DNA of 43,922 nt from Candidatus Methylobacter oryzae (GTDB lineage Bacteria; Pseudomonadota; Gammaproteobacteria; Methylococcales; Methylomonadaceae): contig CAMAUL010000022.1 of assembly GCA_945861405.1 (NCBI GenBank), positions 1-43,922 on the forward strand, in the 5' to 3' direction. Positions 16,808 to 25,999 of the stretch are shown piece by piece. Positions within the stretch are counted from its first letter, which is position 1, and each line of letters begins with the position of its first letter. The translations under genes and the position numbers were made by a program. The notes under the pieces were generated by a model. It made no database searches, was not told where the DNA came from, and saw nothing but the letters and a program-made list of their open reading frames with translations.

Positions 16808-17893
16808 TTAAAGTACGGCCTTGGGATAAGAACCCAGCAGTTTGAGCATATTTACGTTGTCTTTCAATATAGCCAGAGCCTGGGCAACATCGTCATCTTC
16901 GCTATGGCCTTCAATATCGATAAAAAACACATAGTCCCATAATCCCTGGCGTGACGGCCTGGATTCGATATGCACCATGCCGATGTTAAATCTCGCGAAA
17001 GGCTCCAGTATCCTGTGCAACGCACCGGGCTGATTGCCAGTAGATACAACCAACGAGGTTTTATCGTTACCCGTGGAAGACGATATTTGCTGTCCGATAA
17101 TGATAAAGCGGGTGGTATTGTTGGGTTCGTCTTCGATATTCTTTTCGATAACATTCAACTGATAAATTTCAGCCGCAACAACGCCCGCTATCGCGACGGC
17201 CTGTTTATTGGTTGACGCCAATCTTGCCGCCTCGGTGTTGCTGTTGACCGCAGTTCGCTTCGCGTTCGGCAAATGATTATCCAGCCATTGCCGACACTGC
17301 GCCAGGGATTGCTGATGAGAAAACACCTCGGTCACTTCATCCAGGCTATCCACCAGCCCCAACAAGTTTTGATGCACCCTGATTTCAACTTCGCCGCATA
17401 CTTTTAGCGGCGAATTCAAAAACCGGTCCAACGTATGGCTGATGACGCCCTCGGTAGAGTTTTCGACCGGTACGACGCCGAACTGACAGTTGCCGTTTTC
17501 AACCGCATTAAAAATATCGTTAATGGTTGCCGCCGGTACGGTTTTAACCGCAGAGCCGAAATGCTTAATTGCGGCTTGCTGGGTAAATGTGCCCTCAGGG
17601 CCTAAATACGCAACGTCCAGGGGTTTTTCCAGCGCCAAACACGCCGACATCAATTCCCTGAAAAAATGAGCCGCCGTGTCATCGGATAAAGGGCCTTGAT
17701 TCAAGTCTTTAATGCGGCGCAATACCAATGACTCACGATCCGGGCGGTAAAATGACCCTTGTTCACCCTGTGCAATCTTGGTTTTGGCAACTTCCATTGC
17801 GCAAGACGCACGCTGATTAATCAATTGCAGAATCTGCTTATCGATTGCATCAATTTTGTCTCTCAATTCAGAAAGCGGGGTGACGGATGACAT
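16808..17893 (-). CDS. pheA: Chorismate mutase / prephenate dehydratase (P-protein)
   Basis: 361 residues, bifunctional, cytoplasmic. Residues 1-90 are an AroQ chorismate mutase (LRDKIDAIDKQILQLINQRA, YRPDRESLVLRRI). Residues about 93-270 are prephenate dehydratase (VAYLGPEGTFTQQAAIKHFG, PVENSTEGVISHTLDRFL, and TRFIIIG with the conserved Thr-Arg-Phe). The last 80 residues are an ACT domain (LVVSTGNQPGALHRILEPFA, HIESRPSRQGLWDYVFFIDI) containing the GALH and ESRP motifs that bind phenylalanine for feedback inhibition. It starts after a 155-bp gap from serC that contains an ERIC-like repeat and is followed 51 bp later by hisC. Confidence 0.96.
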   Translation of the reverse strand: MSSVTPLSELRDKIDAIDKQILQLINQRASCAMEVAKTKIAQGEQGSFYRPDRESLVLRRIKDLNQGPLSDDTAAHFFRELMSACLALEKPLDVAYLGPEGTFTQQAAIKHFGSAVKTVPAATINDIFNAVENGNCQFGVVPVENSTEGVISHTLDRFLNSPLKVCGEVEIRVHQNLLGLVDSLDEVTEVFSHQQSLAQCRQWLDNHLPNAKRTAVNSNTEAARLASTNKQAVAIAGVVAAEIYQLNVIEKNIEDEPNNTTRFIIIGQQISSSTGNDKTSLVVSTGNQPGALHRILEPFARFNIGMVHIESRPSRQGLWDYVFFIDIEGHSEDDDVAQALAILKDNVNMLKLLGSYPKAVL

Positions 17894-17938
17894 AGTGGCC
17901 TTAATTATTAGGTTTTCAGTAGCTCAGTTAGAACAATG

Positions 17939-18026
17939 GAACGCTGATGACGCTGATAGTTAAGATCAAATAAGATTTTTCTTGGGTTATCCGTGTTTAT
18001 CATATTCATCTGCGTCATCAGCGTTC
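17939..18026. repeat. ERIC-like palindromic element, intact copy
   Basis: An 88-bp element with perfect 15-bp ends, gaacgctgatgacgc and gcgtcatcagcgttc, and an imperfect palindromic interior. It is the best-preserved copy in the window and lies between serC and pheA inside the operon, so it will be part of the transcript. Relatives are at 3068-3322, 7358-7454 and 40203-40285. Confidence 0.75.
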
Positions 18027-18048
18027 TATTTTCTAGCTTGGTCTTCGA

Positions 18049-19128
18049 TTAATGGGTGCGTTCAAACTCAGCCATAAAATCAATCAAAGCCTGTACACCC
18101 GCTTCCGGCATCGCATTGTAAATACTTGCCCGCATGCCGCCTACCGAACGATGGCCTTTCAATTCAAATAAACCATTGCTTTCCGCAGCAGCCAAAAACG
18201 GCTTATCCAAACTCTCGTCGGACAGAATAAACGGCACATTCATTCGCGAACGGGACGCTATTTCTACCGGATTGGAATATAAGGCCGACTGGTCGATGGC
18301 CTGATACAGTTTCGCCGCTTTAGTGATATTGCGTTGTTCGATACCTTCGACGCCGCCCTGCGCTTGTAACCACTTAAGCACCAACCCGGTCAAATACCAG
18401 CTATAGGTTGCCGGTGTATTCAGCATGGATTGGTTTTTTGCCTGCTCGGCATAGTTGAAAACCGGAGGTACGGATTTAGACGCATGACCGACTAAATCGT
18501 CCTTGACGATTACCACGGTGACGCCAGCAGGCCCCATGTTTTTCTGCGTTCCGGCATAAATCAGGCCGTACTGACTGACATCGATCTTGCGCGATAAAAT
18601 ATTCGACGACATATCCGACACCAGCGGCAAGCCCTTGCTGTCAGGACATGATTGAAACTCCACGCCGTGTATAGTCTCATTCGAGGTATAGTGCAGATAA
18701 GCTGCCTGATTGTCGATAGCCCAACTTGCGGCATCTGGAATCGTGGTGAATTTGGTATTTTCGGAACTGGCACTGACCACCACATCGCAATAAGCCCCTG
18801 CATCCTTGATAGCTTTTTCCGACCAAGCGCCGGTATTCAGGTAACAAGCTTTGCTTTTGCCGTTCAGGATATTCTGCGGTATCAGCGAGAACTGCGCCGA
18901 TGCGCCGCCTTGCAGAAACAAAACCTTATAGTTTTCAGGAACAGCCAGCAATGCTCTCAAATCGCTTTCCAACTCTTCGGCAATAATCGAGAAATGCTTG
19001 CCGCGATGGCTCATTTCCATGACCGACATGCCGCTATCGCGCCATTCCAGCATTTCTTGCTGCGCTTGCCGCAACACCGATTCGGGGAATGCAGACGGGC
19101 CTGCGCTAAAATTATAAACTCTGGACAT
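18049..19128 (-). CDS. serC: Phosphoserine aminotransferase
   Basis: 359 residues (E. coli 362). PLP enzyme making 3-phosphoserine for serine synthesis, and also able to act in pyridoxine synthesis. Typical stretches are the start VYNFSAGPSAFPESVLRQAQ, MEMSHRGKHF, LFLQGGASAQFSLIPQN, the PLP lysine in YAGTQKNMGPAGVTVVIV, and LKGHRSVGGMRASIYNAMP at the C-terminus. In relatives serC follows gyrA directly; here a toxin-antitoxin pair lies between. It heads the amino-acid part of the operon. Confidence 0.96.
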   Translation of the reverse strand: MSRVYNFSAGPSAFPESVLRQAQQEMLEWRDSGMSVMEMSHRGKHFSIIAEELESDLRALLAVPENYKVLFLQGGASAQFSLIPQNILNGKSKACYLNTGAWSEKAIKDAGAYCDVVVSASSENTKFTTIPDAASWAIDNQAAYLHYTSNETIHGVEFQSCPDSKGLPLVSDMSSNILSRKIDVSQYGLIYAGTQKNMGPAGVTVVIVKDDLVGHASKSVPPVFNYAEQAKNQSMLNTPATYSWYLTGLVLKWLQAQGGVEGIEQRNITKAAKLYQAIDQSALYSNPVEIASRSRMNVPFILSDESLDKPFLAAAESNGLFELKGHRSVGGMRASIYNAMPEAGVQALIDFMAEFERTH

Positions 19129-19169
19129 TAACGATTCTCTTAAATTAAATTTTTAAATATTTTTTTGAA

Positions 19170-19364
19170 TCACAGGCCTAATTCAGTGATTGCCTCTTTT
19201 AAAGAAACTGCTTTTTCACCTTTTGATTCTTCTTTGGCTGTTCTTAAATCCCTAAGGTCTTCGTAGTCATGCATTAATTCTGTTAATGCCTGATATTCAT
19301 TAAAAGGAAGAACAACAAACTCTTTTATGCCTTCTTTTTCTATTAGTTGCGGATGAAGTTCCAT
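19170..19364 (-). CDS. Type II antitoxin, Phd/YefM-like
   Basis: 64 residues. The pattern LIEKEGIKEFVVLPFNEYQA, then a Leu- and charge-rich helix ending SLKEAITELGL, resembles Phd/YefM-type antitoxins, with a short DNA-binding N-terminal domain and a C-terminal helix that covers the toxin. I chose the ATG at 19364, preceded by agaggtaacact; that agagg is also the last toxin codon. The gap to the toxin stop is only 4 bp. It should neutralise the toxin and autoregulate. The family call is tentative because the N-terminal domain is short. Confidence 0.7.
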   Translation of the reverse strand: MELHPQLIEKEGIKEFVVLPFNEYQALTELMHDYEDLRDLRTAKEESKGEKAVSLKEAITELGL

Positions 19365-19368
19365 AGTG

Positions 19369-19620
19369 TTACCTCTGTGTGTATGCATCATTTCTATGCT
19401 TGACTCTATAGATTAGAATCTTTTGATCTTCTATCTCGAAAAGCACCCGATAGTTCCCAACTCTCAACCTGTATTCAGGACTGAAGTTTGTAAGCTTTTT
19501 AATGTCACCATCAAGCCCTTGCTCCAGGCCTCTTATTTTTTCGATAATCTTCCCGGCTTCCGACTTTGGCAGTCCTTTCAAGTCTTTGATTGCCTTAGGC
19601 ATCAATTCAACCAAATACAT
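19369..19620 (-). CDS. RelE/ParE-family toxin
   Basis: 83 residues. The RelE fold pattern is clear: VELMPKAIKDLKGLPKSEAG, KIRGLEQGLDGDIKKLTNF, then YRLRVGNYRVLFEIEDQKIL and VKHRNDAY. Basic residues and the final Tyr fit a ribosome-dependent mRNA interferase of the RelE group, but ParE-like gyrase poisons share this fold, and the gene sits next to gyrA. The toxin comes before the antitoxin, the reverse of most relBE pairs but as in higBA. The pair sits between gyrA and serC, two genes normally adjacent, which suggests it was acquired. Confidence 0.85.
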   Translation of the reverse strand: MYLVELMPKAIKDLKGLPKSEAGKIIEKIRGLEQGLDGDIKKLTNFSPEYRLRVGNYRVLFEIEDQKILIYRVKHRNDAYTQR

Positions 19621-19690
19621 ATTTTTTTCTATCCTGGTTTTTGGTATTTATTGAAAGCACTGAGGTTGGGTAACCTACAACAAGCAAAAC

Positions 19691-22318
19691 TTATTCTTCG
19701 CCTGATTCCACATCGTTATCTGCATTGTCATCTAAATCCAAATCATCATCTAATACCGCATCATCTAAAAGATCATCGGCATCATCTACCCCTGCCAAAC
19801 CTTCGATACGATCAACACCGATCACTTTTTCTTTTTTATCCAGCCGGATAATCGTCACGCCCTGGGTATTCCGTCCAACCACCGAAATGCCGTCAACACG
19901 GGTACGGACTAAAGTGCCGCCATCGGTAATCAGCATGATTTCGTCATGATCGTTAACCAGCACCGCGCCGACCACAGCGCCGTTACGTGCAGAGGTCTGT
20001 ATCGCAATCAGCCCCTGGCCGCCGCGTTTATGGCAGGTAAACTCTTCCAGCTTGGTACGCTTGCCGTAGCCGTTCTCGGTGATATTCAGCACCGTGCCTT
20101 CGCTCGCGATAATCAAAGAAATGACTTTTTGCCCTTCCTGCAACCGGATTCCGCGCACCCCGGACGCTGTTCTGCCCATCGAACGCACATCTTCTTCATT
20201 AAAGCAGACCGCCTTGCCGGTGCTGCTGAACAACAGCACGTTTTGCTGGCCGTCGGTCACCGCAACGCCGACCAGCGTATCGTCTTCCCGTAAATCGATC
20301 GCGATTTTACCGTTAGTACGCTGACGCTCGAATTCCTTTAACGGAGTCTTTTTAACGGTACCCGCCGAGGTCGCCATAAAAATGAATTTAGTGTCGGTAA
20401 ATTCTCGGATTGGCAGCATCGCGTTGATTTTTTCGCCCTGCTCCAGCGGCAGCAAATTCACGAAAGGCTTGCCTCTGGCCGCACGACTGGCAACCGGCAA
20501 TTGATAAACTTTAAGCCAGTAAACCTTGCCCCGCGAGGAGAAACACAAAATAATATCGTGGGTATTGGCCACAATCAGCTTATCGACATAATCCAGCTCT
20601 TTAGTGGCTGTTGCCGATTTGCCGCGACCGCCGCGACGTTGCGCCTTGTAATCGCTCAAGGGCTGAGACTTGACATAGCCTTCGTGCGACATGGTAACGA
20701 CCATGTCTTCTTCGGTAATCAGGTCTTCATCCGATAAATCCGAATGATTTTGCATAATTTCGGTGCGCCGTTCGTCGGAATACTGCTCCTTGATAGCTAC
20801 CAACTCTTCCCTGATAATTTCCATCAGGCGAGTATCACTGCCCAGAATAAACAGGTACTCGTCAATCTGCTCCAGCAGCTGCTTGTATTCATTGACTATC
20901 TTGTCCTGCTCCAGACCTGTCAAGCGATGCAGACGCAACTCAAGAATGGCCTGAGCCTGGGTTTCAGACAGTCGGTAAATTCCGGCATGAATGCCGAACT
21001 CTACGGCTAAGTCATCCGGCCTTGAACGATCTGCATCGGCGCGATCCAACAGCGCTGCAACCAGTCCTGCATCCCAGTTTTTTTCCAACAAACCGGCTTT
21101 AGCGTCGGCCGGTGTGGCAGCCGCCTTAATCAGCGCAATCATCTCGTCGATATTGGCTAACGCTATCGCAAGCCCTTCTAAAATATGCGCTCTTTCCCTG
21201 GCCTTGCGCAGGTTATAAATCGTTCTGCGGGTAACAATTTCCCGTCTGTGGTTGATAAAGGCGCTGATAATCTCATGGAGATTCATGCAATGCGGTCGGC
21301 CATCCAGCAAGGCGACCATATTGATGCCGAACACGGTCTGGAATTGGGTCTGCTTGTACAGGTTGTTTAACACCACCTCGGGCATTTCGCCTCGACGCAG
21401 CTCAATCACCATACGCATGCCGTCTTTATCCGATTCGTCGCGCAAACCGGAAATGCCTTCAAGTTTGCCTTCCTTAACCAGCTCGGCAATTTTCTCCAGC
21501 AGTCTGGCCTTGTTGACCTGATAAGGCAGTTCCGTGGTGATGATCGCCTGACGGCTGCTGTCGCCGATGTCTTCAAAATGGCATCGTGCGCGTAGATAAA
21601 TCTTGCCGCGCCCTGTGGTATAAGCGCTGTATATACCGGAAGCGCCGTTGATAATGGCCGCTGTAGGGAAATCGGGCCCAGGGATATGAGCCATCAAGTC
21701 ATGCACGGTTAGATCGGGCTGATCGATCATCGCCAGACAGGCGCTGATCACTTCCGACAAATTATGCGGTGGAATATTGGTCGCCATGCCCACCGCAATA
21801 CCGGATGAACCGTTAATCAATAAAGTCGGTACGCGGGTCGGCAATACCTTAGGCTCAGACTCAGATTCGTCATAGTTGGGCGCAAAATCAACCGTTTCCT
21901 TGTCCAGATCGGCCAGCAGTTCATGGGCGATTTTCGACATCCGCACTTCGGTATAACGCATCGCCGCAGGCGAATCGCCGTCAACCGAACCGAAATTGCC
22001 CTGCCCGTCGATCAGCATATAGCGCATCGAAAAATTCTGCGCCATCCGCACCATGGTGTCGTAAACCGCCGTATCGCCGTGAGGGTGATACTTACCGATC
22101 ACATCACCGACTACACGCGCCGACTTTTTATAAGGTTTGTTCCAGTCATTGCCCAGCTCGCTCATCGCATACAACACACGGCGATGCACCGGCTTAAGGC
22201 CGTCTCTGACATCCGGAAGGGCTCGACCGACGATAACGCTCATGGCGTAATCGAGATAGGACTGTTTCATCTCGTCTTCGAGATTGACAGGTATTATTTC
22301 TTTAGCGAAGTTTGACAT
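19691..22318 (-). CDS. gyrA: DNA gyrase subunit A
   Basis: 875 residues, E. coli length. Cuts and rejoins DNA for negative supercoiling as A2B2 with GyrB. The catalytic Tyr is residue 122 in [11 protein letters not shown]. The quinolone-resistance region reads [20 protein letters not shown], with Thr83 (as in Pseudomonas aeruginosa; Ser in E. coli) and Asp87. The GyrA box QRRGGRGK is present in the C-terminal beta-pinwheel, and the protein ends in a very acidic tail ([20 protein letters not shown]). A strong sigma70-type promoter lies about 115 bp upstream. It is the first gene of the block running to ihfB. Confidence 0.98.
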   Translation of the reverse strand: MSNFAKEIIPVNLEDEMKQSYLDYAMSVIVGRALPDVRDGLKPVHRRVLYAMSELGNDWNKPYKKSARVVGDVIGKYHPHGDTAVYDTMVRMAQNFSMRYMLIDGQGNFGSVDGDSPAAMRYTEVRMSKIAHELLADLDKETVDFAPNYDESESEPKVLPTRVPTLLINGSSGIAVGMATNIPPHNLSEVISACLAMIDQPDLTVHDLMAHIPGPDFPTAAIINGASGIYSAYTTGRGKIYLRARCHFEDIGDSSRQAIITTELPYQVNKARLLEKIAELVKEGKLEGISGLRDESDKDGMRMVIELRRGEMPEVVLNNLYKQTQFQTVFGINMVALLDGRPHCMNLHEIISAFINHRREIVTRRTIYNLRKARERAHILEGLAIALANIDEMIALIKAAATPADAKAGLLEKNWDAGLVAALLDRADADRSRPDDLAVEFGIHAGIYRLSETQAQAILELRLHRLTGLEQDKIVNEYKQLLEQIDEYLFILGSDTRLMEIIREELVAIKEQYSDERRTEIMQNHSDLSDEDLITEEDMVVTMSHEGYVKSQPLSDYKAQRRGGRGKSATATKELDYVDKLIVANTHDIILCFSSRGKVYWLKVYQLPVASRAARGKPFVNLLPLEQGEKINAMLPIREFTDTKFIFMATSAGTVKKTPLKEFERQRTNGKIAIDLREDDTLVGVAVTDGQQNVLLFSSTGKAVCFNEEDVRSMGRTASGVRGIRLQEGQKVISLIIASEGTVLNITENGYGKRTKLEEFTCHKRGGQGLIAIQTSARNGAVVGAVLVNDHDEIMLITDGGTLVRTRVDGISVVGRNTQGVTIIRLDKKEKVIGVDRIEGLAGVDDADDLLDDAVLDDDLDLDDNADNDVESGEE

Positions 22319-22441
22319 TGATCCCTATACATACAGTGTGCCGTTCATTCAGACCGGCATGGTTTCCTGGCTACGTACAAACACTTTGTATTGCTGTTTT
22401 TTTGGTTAAGTGCGACTACATGACACGAAATTAAGTGAGGG

Positions 22442-22470
22442 ATTATAACAAATTGTCTTACTAGTGTCGA
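22442..22470 (-). promoter_or_regulatory. Sigma70-type promoter of gyrA
   Basis: On the minus strand TCGACA (22465-22470), 17 bp, TATAAT (22442-22447). The -10 is perfect and the -35 differs from consensus by one base. Transcription would begin near 22435, leaving a leader of about 115 bases before the gyrA ATG. Confidence 0.7.
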
Positions 22471-22564
22471 AGTGGATAGTGTTTTAAATTAATACTCAAA
22501 TAGAATACAGATACTGTGTTTTCAAATTCAGTAATGAGTAAAACAACTTGAAATGATGGCGTAA

Positions 22565-22611
22565 TGGAGTGCAAGCTTCGCTTGCCACAGCAGGCGAAGC
22601 CTGCACTCCAG
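22565..22611. repeat. Palindromic repeat family A, copy 2
   Basis: ggagtgcaagcttcgcttgc through gcaggcgaagcctgcactcc, the reverse orientation of the copies at 172-219 and 29145-29190. It lies between the gyrA promoter and the end of the dienelactone hydrolase gene, 22 bp beyond that gene's stop. The remaining gap (22319-22564) holds the gyrA leader and promoter and nothing else I recognise. Confidence 0.75.
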
Positions 22612-22633
22612 CGAATCTGAAAGCTGTTATTCG

Positions 22634-23353
22634 TCAGGCAAATATTTCTGCCAGAAAATTCTGCATCGCTATCCATGAGCGCCGATCAGCATCAGGCTGA
22701 TAAACAGTGCCGAATACAGGATCATTAGCTAATGGATTGGTGAACCCATGCATGGTATTGCCATAACTATGCAACTGCCAGTCTGCGCCTGCTTCGGTCA
22801 TTTCCTGCTCGAAAGCCAACACTTGTTCGGCCGGAACCAACGGGTCATCCCGTCCACACAAAGCCAGAATTTTTGCCTTGATCGCAACTCCCTGCGTATT
22901 GCCGGGCGGTAACAACAGGCCATGAAAGCTGACCACACCTTTAATACCGACGCCAGTCCTGGCAAGGTCAAGCGAACATAAGCCGCCAAAACAAAAACCG
23001 ATTGCGGCGATTTTGCTGTCGTCAACCCAAGGCATCAATTTCACCGACGCCAAAGCCGACTTCATGCGTCTTTGCAACATGACCCGGTCAGCCATAAAAG
23101 GCTGCATCAGCTTCATGTTTTCTTCCGGGTTCGTGCCTAAAACGCCCTTGCCGTACATATCAACCGCAAAGCCGACATAGCCTAAGGCGGCCAACTTTTT
23201 GGCCTTCTCGGCAACAAAAGCATCCCGCCCCGCCCAAGTATGATTAATTAAAACAGCAGGCCTACGCCCTGTCAGCGCATCATCAAATGCAAAAAAAGCC
23301 TCCAGTACTACATCGCCATCCAGATAAACTACGGTATTCGATACGATTGCCAT
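22634..23353 (-). CDS. Dienelactone hydrolase family protein
   Basis: 239 residues. Alpha/beta hydrolase with a cysteine nucleophile: the elbow GFCFGG has Cys121, the Asp is in CGRDDPLVP, and the His in NTMHGFTNP. NHTWAGRDAFVAEKAKKLAA and GYVGFAVDMYGKG are typical of this family. Classical members open dienelactones, but most genomic copies have unknown substrates. No signal peptide, so cytoplasmic. It lies 26 bp downstream of the tyrosine-phosphatase gene and may be co-transcribed with it. Confidence 0.9.
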   Translation of the reverse strand: MAIVSNTVVYLDGDVVLEAFFAFDDALTGRRPAVLINHTWAGRDAFVAEKAKKLAALGYVGFAVDMYGKGVLGTNPEENMKLMQPFMADRVMLQRRMKSALASVKLMPWVDDSKIAAIGFCFGGLCSLDLARTGVGIKGVVSFHGLLLPPGNTQGVAIKAKILALCGRDDPLVPAEQVLAFEQEMTEAGADWQLHSYGNTMHGFTNPLANDPVFGTVYQPDADRRSWIAMQNFLAEIFA

Positions 23354-23379
23354 GGCATTACTCTCGTGCTAAGTAGTTG

Positions 23380-23865
23380 TTATTTAATGCTGCTTGATTC
23401 CTGCACGGTTTTTAAAAAACCGGCAGAAGCCTCTTCTATCATATCCAGCACCCGCTCAAAACCGTATTGACCGCCATAGTAAGGATCCGGCACCTGCCGC
23501 TCATTCAGATGCGGCGCGTAATCGAGAAAATATTTGATTTTGGGTTTGTATTGCTCGGGACAGGCATTGATTAGTATTGAATAATTCTCGTCATCCATCG
23601 CCAGCAAAAAATCAAAATCCTCAAAATCCCCGTTAATGACTTGCCTAGCCCGCAAACTGGACAGATCAATACCCCGTTCACGCGCTGCCGCTTGGGAACG
23701 CAAGTCAGGTTCATTGCCGACATGATAGGCATGGGTACCGGCTGAATCGATTGCAAAATGCGCATCCAGCTTATGATCCTTGACCAACTTGGTAAACACT
23801 CCTTCCGCCGTGGGCGAGCGGCAGATGTTGCCCATGCAGACGAAAAGCACCTTTATTTTTTCCAT
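23380..23865 (-). CDS. Low-molecular-weight protein tyrosine phosphatase
   Basis: 161 residues, normal family length. The phosphate loop VCMGNICRSPTAEGVF has catalytic Cys10 and Arg16, and the general acid Asp is in VPDPYYGG. IDSAGTHAYHVG and FDFLLAMDDENY are also conserved. It removes phosphate from phosphotyrosine or small phosphoesters in the cytoplasm. No tyrosine kinase (Wzc type) or capsule gene is adjacent, so it looks like the stand-alone YfkJ-like form. It precedes the dienelactone hydrolase gene by 26 bp. Confidence 0.93.
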   Translation of the reverse strand: MEKIKVLFVCMGNICRSPTAEGVFTKLVKDHKLDAHFAIDSAGTHAYHVGNEPDLRSQAAARERGIDLSSLRARQVINGDFEDFDFLLAMDDENYSILINACPEQYKPKIKYFLDYAPHLNERQVPDPYYGGQYGFERVLDMIEEASAGFLKTVQESSSIK

Positions 23866-23962
23866 ATTGAAAGACCGATGAGTTAACCGTAATGGCGCAT
23901 ATTGTAACGCCTGAACAGGAAAATGGGCAGTGCAACAACTGGCGGCATAAATTGACCGCTAC

Positions 23963-24328
23963 TCAATCCTTATTCCCGTTCCCAACAGTCATCAGCGCTA
24001 TCATCAACACAACAATCACCAGCACCGGCCAGAAATAAGGTGCCATGATAAAAATCCCTAGCAAGGCAACGAACATGGCTAGTAGAAACATAAATACGCC
24101 GACGCCTAAAAACAGCAGCGCCATCAGTACGCCGGTGATAAGCATGACCAACAAAAACGTCGGCACAGCGGCAAAGCGAACCAGCGGCTCAGCAACCGGT
24201 TCACCGTTGAGCATAACGCTAAGCTGCCCGACACCCGGATGAAACACATAGCTCAAAATGGCAACAATTGCGCCGACTACCAGCACCTTTACAATCAGAT
24301 TTTTATTATGTTTTTGTTGCATCATCAT
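23963..24328 (-). CDS. Small multi-pass membrane protein of unknown function
   Basis: 121 residues. Hydrophobic segments lie at about 11-28, 48-80 (one long or two adjacent), and 82-113. A short polar stretch between the first two (HPGVGQLSVMLNGEPVAEP) would face the periplasm. I do not recognise the family. Three ATG codons stand in a row at the start; aagggg immediately upstream suits the second or third best. It begins 15 bp after the HdeD-like gene, so the two probably form an operon. Confidence 0.6.
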   Translation of the reverse strand: MMMQQKHNKNLIVKVLVVGAIVAILSYVFHPGVGQLSVMLNGEPVAEPLVRFAAVPTFLLVMLITGVLMALLFLGVGVFMFLLAMFVALLGIFIMAPYFWPVLVIVVLMIALMTVGNGNKD

Positions 24329-24343
24329 TCCCCTTGCAAAAGC

Positions 24344-24922
24344 TTATTGCGCCTTGTGGTGTAAGCTTATTTTAACCAGCGACCAGCCCAGAAAAACCAT
24401 ATTAATACCCAAAAACAAGCCCAGCAGCCAATGCGCCGATTCAGACCAGCTAAACCAGATAATCATCGCAAAAACCAAGGCCGTAACCCCGCTAAATAAG
24501 ACAAACCCCCAGTGCGCCAAGGGTCGCATCATCACTGCCAGGGAAATCTTGGCGACACCTTCCAGCGCAAAAAACAGCGTCATCAGCATTGTCAAAGTCA
24601 GTGCACCGGCAACCGGTTTTGTGATAAACAACAAACCGACGAGAACCTGCAAGATACCCATGAACAGCCACCAGCCAAAGCCGGGCATATTTTGAAAAAC
24701 AAAGGCCCGGCCAACATGGACTATCCCGCCGAACAGCAAAATCCAGCCTAAAAATACCACTATTGCCACCGTAAAAAACTGCGGCACCACAATCGCGCAT
24801 AGCCCAAGGATAATAAAGAAAACGCCTTCCGCCAGAAACAGTTGCCAATGCGTTTGCAAATAAGTCAGCATATGCTGCTGCATATGCTGTAGTTCAATAT
24901 TAATGTCGTCTATTTTGCTCAT
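24344..24922 (-). CDS. HdeD-like (DUF308) membrane protein
   Basis: 192 residues. About 30 soluble residues are followed by six hydrophobic segments (about 28-48, 53-72, 83-100, 105-125, 138-155, 162-180) in the DUF308 pattern: LAEGVFFIILGLCAIVVPQF, WILLFGGIVHVGRAF, WWLFMGILQVLVGLLFI and ALEGVAKISLAV. E. coli HdeD helps survive acid at high cell density; the biochemical role is not known. The mirrored repeats LGLCAIVVP and VLVGLLFI fit the duplicated fold of the family. It is followed 15 bp later by another small membrane protein. Confidence 0.85.
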   Translation of the reverse strand: MSKIDDINIELQHMQQHMLTYLQTHWQLFLAEGVFFIILGLCAIVVPQFFTVAIVVFLGWILLFGGIVHVGRAFVFQNMPGFGWWLFMGILQVLVGLLFITKPVAGALTLTMLMTLFFALEGVAKISLAVMMRPLAHWGFVLFSGVTALVFAMIIWFSWSESAHWLLGLFLGINMVFLGWSLVKISLHHKAQ

Positions 24923-25234
24923 GGTTTTTCTCCTGGCATTTTTGTAATACTTGACGATGGATAATGTGCATCAAATAATAAATCGATATACCGACTTATC
25001 GATCAACGGCCCAAAGGCAGTATCATGCACTAATACTGATTTAGAATAGTAGATATTTCCCTCGACTGAGGATTGACATGCTGTCACGAAAAAACAAATC
25101 AGCAGCTACGCCTGATAACGGAACAAAAACGGCCTTTCAGATTTTCAACCGCTTTAACGTGTTGCATGGATTAGTCGAGGAGATCGTGACCGGAGAGAAT
25201 CGTTCGCAGAAAGGATTAGATTTTTGCGAATCTA
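24923..25234. other. Intergenic region upstream of the hdeD-like gene
   Basis: 312 bp between the start of the HdeD-like gene and the end of the TPR lipoprotein gene. It is A/T-rich around 24960-25040 and contains the imperfect palindrome aaatcgatataccgacttat. A plus-strand reading frame from 25078 runs 113 bp into the opposite lipoprotein gene; I do not accept it as a gene. I see no RNA gene or repeat. Confidence 0.4.
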
Positions 25235-25993
25235 TTAAAAACCATCAGCCTTCGCCCGCGCTTCCTTTGCTCCGGCAAAATCCTGTTGTAATTCTCTGGC
25301 ATGGGCAATCAGTAACCAGCAGTGTTTTTTCAAGGTATTATCGCTAGCAGCCAATAACGCAGATTTTTTTGCCAAATCTTCGGCCAAACGCGGCTTGTCC
25401 TGTTTTAACCTTAATAGCGCCAATTTATAAAACAAATTCGCATTTCTTGGCTCGATTCTAATCGCGCGTTCCATTGAGGCGGTCGCTGAATCCAAATCAC
25501 CGGCTTTACTGTTTTGATTGGCGGCTGAAACTAAAGCGCCTACGGCGGGCGACAACGGCACGGTAGCCTCCATCGGTTCAAACGGCGATAATTCCGAAGA
25601 CGGCGATGATGGCTCCTGTGTTTCCGAAGGCGCAGGAATCGTCGACATTGCTGGCTCCTGAGCTTCCGAAGCGGCTGAAGGCGTCGGCGGAAGAGGTATT
25701 CCCGGTGTATCTGAAGGGAGTGATTCTAAAGGTATCGGTTCTGAAGTTGGCGATGATGAAGACATCAAAGGTTCGGGCTTTATTTCCGAGAATTCTTTCA
25801 GCGGCTGCGTTTTAACAATTTGCTTCGATGGTGTTTTACGCGACTTGGATTTTTTTTGTGTTTTGGTTGCCTGTTTTTGAGTCTTGGGTTGATCGCCGTA
25901 AATCGGAGCAGGAGGCTGTGAACCGTAAAATTCAGCACAACCGGCAAGAAAAGAAGACAGTGCGCAAATTATGACTAACCGTTTAATCGTCAT
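25235..25993 (-). CDS. TPR-containing lipoprotein
   Basis: 252 residues. The lipobox LAGC (Cys19) follows a hydrophobic core, so it is exported and lipid-anchored; Ala at +2 favours the outer membrane. Residues 35-60 are very basic (KQATKTQKKSKSRKTPSKQ) and 65-150 are a Pro/Ser/Glu-rich linker. The last 100 residues form TPR-like helix pairs (AANQNSKAGDLDSATASMER, then IEPRNANLFYKLALLRLKQD, then ALLAASDNTLKKHCWLLIAH). The basic stretch next to the membrane could bind DNA or peptidoglycan. The specific role is unknown. It starts 6 bp after the CheZ-like gene, so they form an operon. Confidence 0.8.
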   Translation of the reverse strand: MTIKRLVIICALSSFLAGCAEFYGSQPPAPIYGDQPKTQKQATKTQKKSKSRKTPSKQIVKTQPLKEFSEIKPEPLMSSSSPTSEPIPLESLPSDTPGIPLPPTPSAASEAQEPAMSTIPAPSETQEPSSPSSELSPFEPMEATVPLSPAVGALVSAANQNSKAGDLDSATASMERAIRIEPRNANLFYKLALLRLKQDKPRLAEDLAKKSALLAASDNTLKKHCWLLIAHARELQQDFAGAKEARAKADGF

Positions 25994-25999
25994 CGTTTA

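Noticed and set aside
19423..19851. 142-codon plus-strand frame across the toxin and the gyrA end
   Set aside because: It overlaps two well-supported genes on the opposite strand and matches no family.
25078..25347. 89-codon plus-strand frame
   Set aside because: Its last 113 bp lie antisense in the TPR lipoprotein gene, it has no recognisable domain, and its composition is random-like.
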